The position numbers were made by a program, and so were the translations under genes. A stretch of 64,000 nucleotides of DNA from CAVUXJ01 sp963814975 (GTDB lineage Bacteria; Acidobacteriota; Vicinamibacteria; Vicinamibacterales; CAVVIG01), in NCBI GenBank assembly GCA_963814975.1, contig CAWFFB010000003.1, forward strand, positions 186,001-250,000. The letters run 5' to 3'. Shown one piece after another: positions 62,744-64,000 of this stretch (the first letter of the stretch is position 1; each line of letters begins with the position of its first letter). The notes under the pieces were generated by a model. That model was not told where the DNA came from and searched no databases. It worked only from the letters and a program-made list of their open reading frames with translations.

Positions 62744-64000
62744 CTAGAGCGATGGCCGCTTCAAGTGATGATCCGTCTTGGACTGGAACGCGTGCGCCAG
62801 GAGCAGTAGCTCCGGCTCGCCGAACAGCTTGCCCGTCAACTGGAGGCCCGTCGGGGATGCCTCGAAGAATCCGCTGGGCAGGCTGATGACAGGATGACCG
62901 GTACGGTTGGTGAGCAGCAGGTTGGCCCCGATGAAGAGATCGAGTCCCGACATCGCTGCGTCCACCTGTTCCATGACGCGCAGGCGATACCGGTTCGCCT
63001 GGATGTACTCCACGGCGGGAATGAACCGGGCCGGGCGAATCTCGGCCGGGCGGGGACTCCGCTCGGGACCGTGTTCCACTTCGCCGAGCTGACCGTTGCG
63101 AGTGAGATCGTCGAACGCCGCGGCCGTTTCCGCGTAGCGGATGAAGTCGATGGCCTCGATCGCGGCCTCAGGCAGATCAAACGGAACAACCTCCACACCC
63201 AAACTGCGGATCACCCGCATGGCCTCTTCGTTGTTCCGGCGCGTCGCGAGTTGCACTGCTGCCGAGAGGCCCGGCAGGCCCACGGGGTTGTCGCTGAAAG
63301 CCGACCGCAGAAATCCCACGCGCAGTTTCGTCACGTCCGCCGTGGCGTCCCAACCGAACGGCACGTCAAGGACGGTGTTGTCCTTCCCGTCCGGGCCGTA
63401 AATGGCGTTGAATACCAGCGCACAATCCTCTGCCGAGCGGCACATCGGGCCGACCGTGTCCTGCGTCCACGCCAGGGCCATCGCCCCGTATCGGCTGACT
63501 CGCCCGAACGTAGGCCGCATGCCGGTGATGCCGTTTCGAGTAGACGGCTGAATGATCGAGCCGCCCGTGTCGGTCCCCACGGAAAACGCCACCAGTCCGG
63601 CGGCCGTCGCGGAGCCCGGGCCGGCAGAAGAACCCGCCGCGTCCTGCTGCGTGTTCCAGGGGTTCCGTGTGAGGCCGCCGAACCACTGTGCGGTCAGCGC
63701 TAGTGCCCCGGACGACAGTTTCGCGACGAGGATCGCGCCCGCCTCCCGCAGCCTCGTGTACACGGTGGCGTCAGTGTCGATGACCTGATCCTTGTAGGGA
63801 GAGGCGCCCCACGTCGTCTTGGTGCCTCGGACCGCGAAGAGGTCCTTCAGGCCAAACGGTAATCCGTGCAACGGACCTCGATACCTGCCGGCGGCAATCT
63901 CGGCGTCTGCCTGGCTCGCCTGCGCTCGCGCAAGCTCCGGTGTAAGCGTCACGACGCAGTGGAGTGCGGGATCGTACTTGGTCAACCGCGAGAGGTACAG
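62744..64000 (-). CDS. Amidase-signature family enzyme, 5' end beyond the window
   Basis: At least 418 codons; the frame continues past the right edge. The Lys of the Ser-cisSer-Lys triad is in GLPFGLKDLF. The Ser region reads QDAAGSSAGPGSATAAGLVAFSVGTDTGGSIIQPS, close to the GSSGGSAAA...GTDTGGSIR consensus with both serines kept. IGANLLLTNRTGHPVISLPSGF and the C-terminal ELLLLAHAFQ are also family signatures. The enzyme hydrolyses an amide; the substrate is unknown. Confidence 0.9.
   Translation of the reverse strand: MYLSRLTKYDPALHCVVTLTPELARAQASQADAEIAAGRYRGPLHGLPFGLKDLFAVRGTKTTWGASPYKDQVIDTDATVYTRLREAGAILVAKLSSGALALTAQWFGGLTRNPWNTQQDAAGSSAGPGSATAAGLVAFSVGTDTGGSIIQPSTRNGITGMRPTFGRVSRYGAMALAWTQDTVGPMCRSAEDCALVFNAIYGPDGKDNTVLDVPFGWDATADVTKLRVGFLRSAFSDNPVGLPGLSAAVQLATRRNNEEAMRVIRSLGVEVVPFDLPEAAIEAIDFIRYAETAAAFDDLTRNGQLGEVEHGPERSPRPAEIRPARFIPAVEYIQANRYRLRVMEQVDAAMSGLDLFIGANLLLTNRTGHPVISLPSGFFEASPTGLQLTGKLFGEPELLLLAHAFQSKTDHHLKRPSL

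Noticed and set aside
1..64000. tRNA, rRNA, riboswitch and prophage signals
   Set aside because: I found no cloverleaf-like or conserved RNA sequence by eye and no phage structural or integrase gene; a covariance-model search would be needed to exclude small RNAs.

Overview
This 64 kb window is high-GC chromosomal DNA that looks like Acidobacteriota, probably the Vicinamibacteria side. The basis is gene content, not a marker gene: a DUF1592/DUF1552 pair, three Oar-like TonB-dependent receptors with carboxypeptidase-regulatory domains, many secreted proteins of acidobacterial type, DUF3014, DUF4159 and FmdB zinc ribbons. I see no rRNA, tRNA, CRISPR array or phage. About a dozen otherwise well-conserved genes carry single-base frameshifts, some several. 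This fits uncorrected indels in a draft or long-read assembly better than decay, so I give gene spans across the shifts.

Layout. 1-4.4 kb: DUF1592 c-type cytochrome-like protein (cut by the window edge), DUF1552 Tat protein and a secreted ankyrin protein. 4.5-13.7 kb: small housekeeping-type and secreted genes (FmdB x2, DUF1330, cytochrome c, DUF4159, SWIB, PEGA), an MFS transporter with a ThDP enzyme, an internally deleted NHL protein and a ComEC-like MBL hydrolase. 13.8-24.8 kb: three paralogous TonB-dependent receptors with a shared promoter plan; the first is truncated, and a membrane glycosyltransferase-TPR gene lies between copies 1 and 2. A nested palindromic element and a tandem-duplicated leader precede copy 2. 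24.9-27 kb: a second glycosyltransferase-TPR gene.

27.1-31 kb is a compact kai operon: kaiC, two kaiB genes and a PAS hybrid histidine kinase, coupled by ATGA overlaps, with no kaiA. 31.4-33.1 kb holds two paralogous secreted proteins.

33.1-43.7 kb is the most unusual part. A pseudo-receiver is divergent from a RyR-domain gene that overlaps a TIR-EAD1-trypsin gene. Facing it is a six-gene minus-strand operon (GT-C transferase, PKD lipoprotein, membrane protein with its own N-terminal EAD1, unknown exported protein, OMPP1/FadL-like porin, GT4 transferase). Two EAD1 domains about 5 kb apart suggest that a membrane-anchored EAD1 protein recruits the TIR-protease effector. I offer this as a candidate undescribed NAD-nucleotide/protease signalling or immune system.

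44.4-56.7 kb is a large peptide-modification cluster: a zinc metallopeptidase, four transglutaminase-like domains, two circularly permuted ATP-grasp ligases, two alpha-E domains and a DUF2126 amidoligase. It combines two copies of the ATP-grasp/alpha-E core. The remainder (57-64 kb) holds small hypothetical genes, DUF3014, a full-length NHL protein, a Tat amidohydrolase and a partial amidase.
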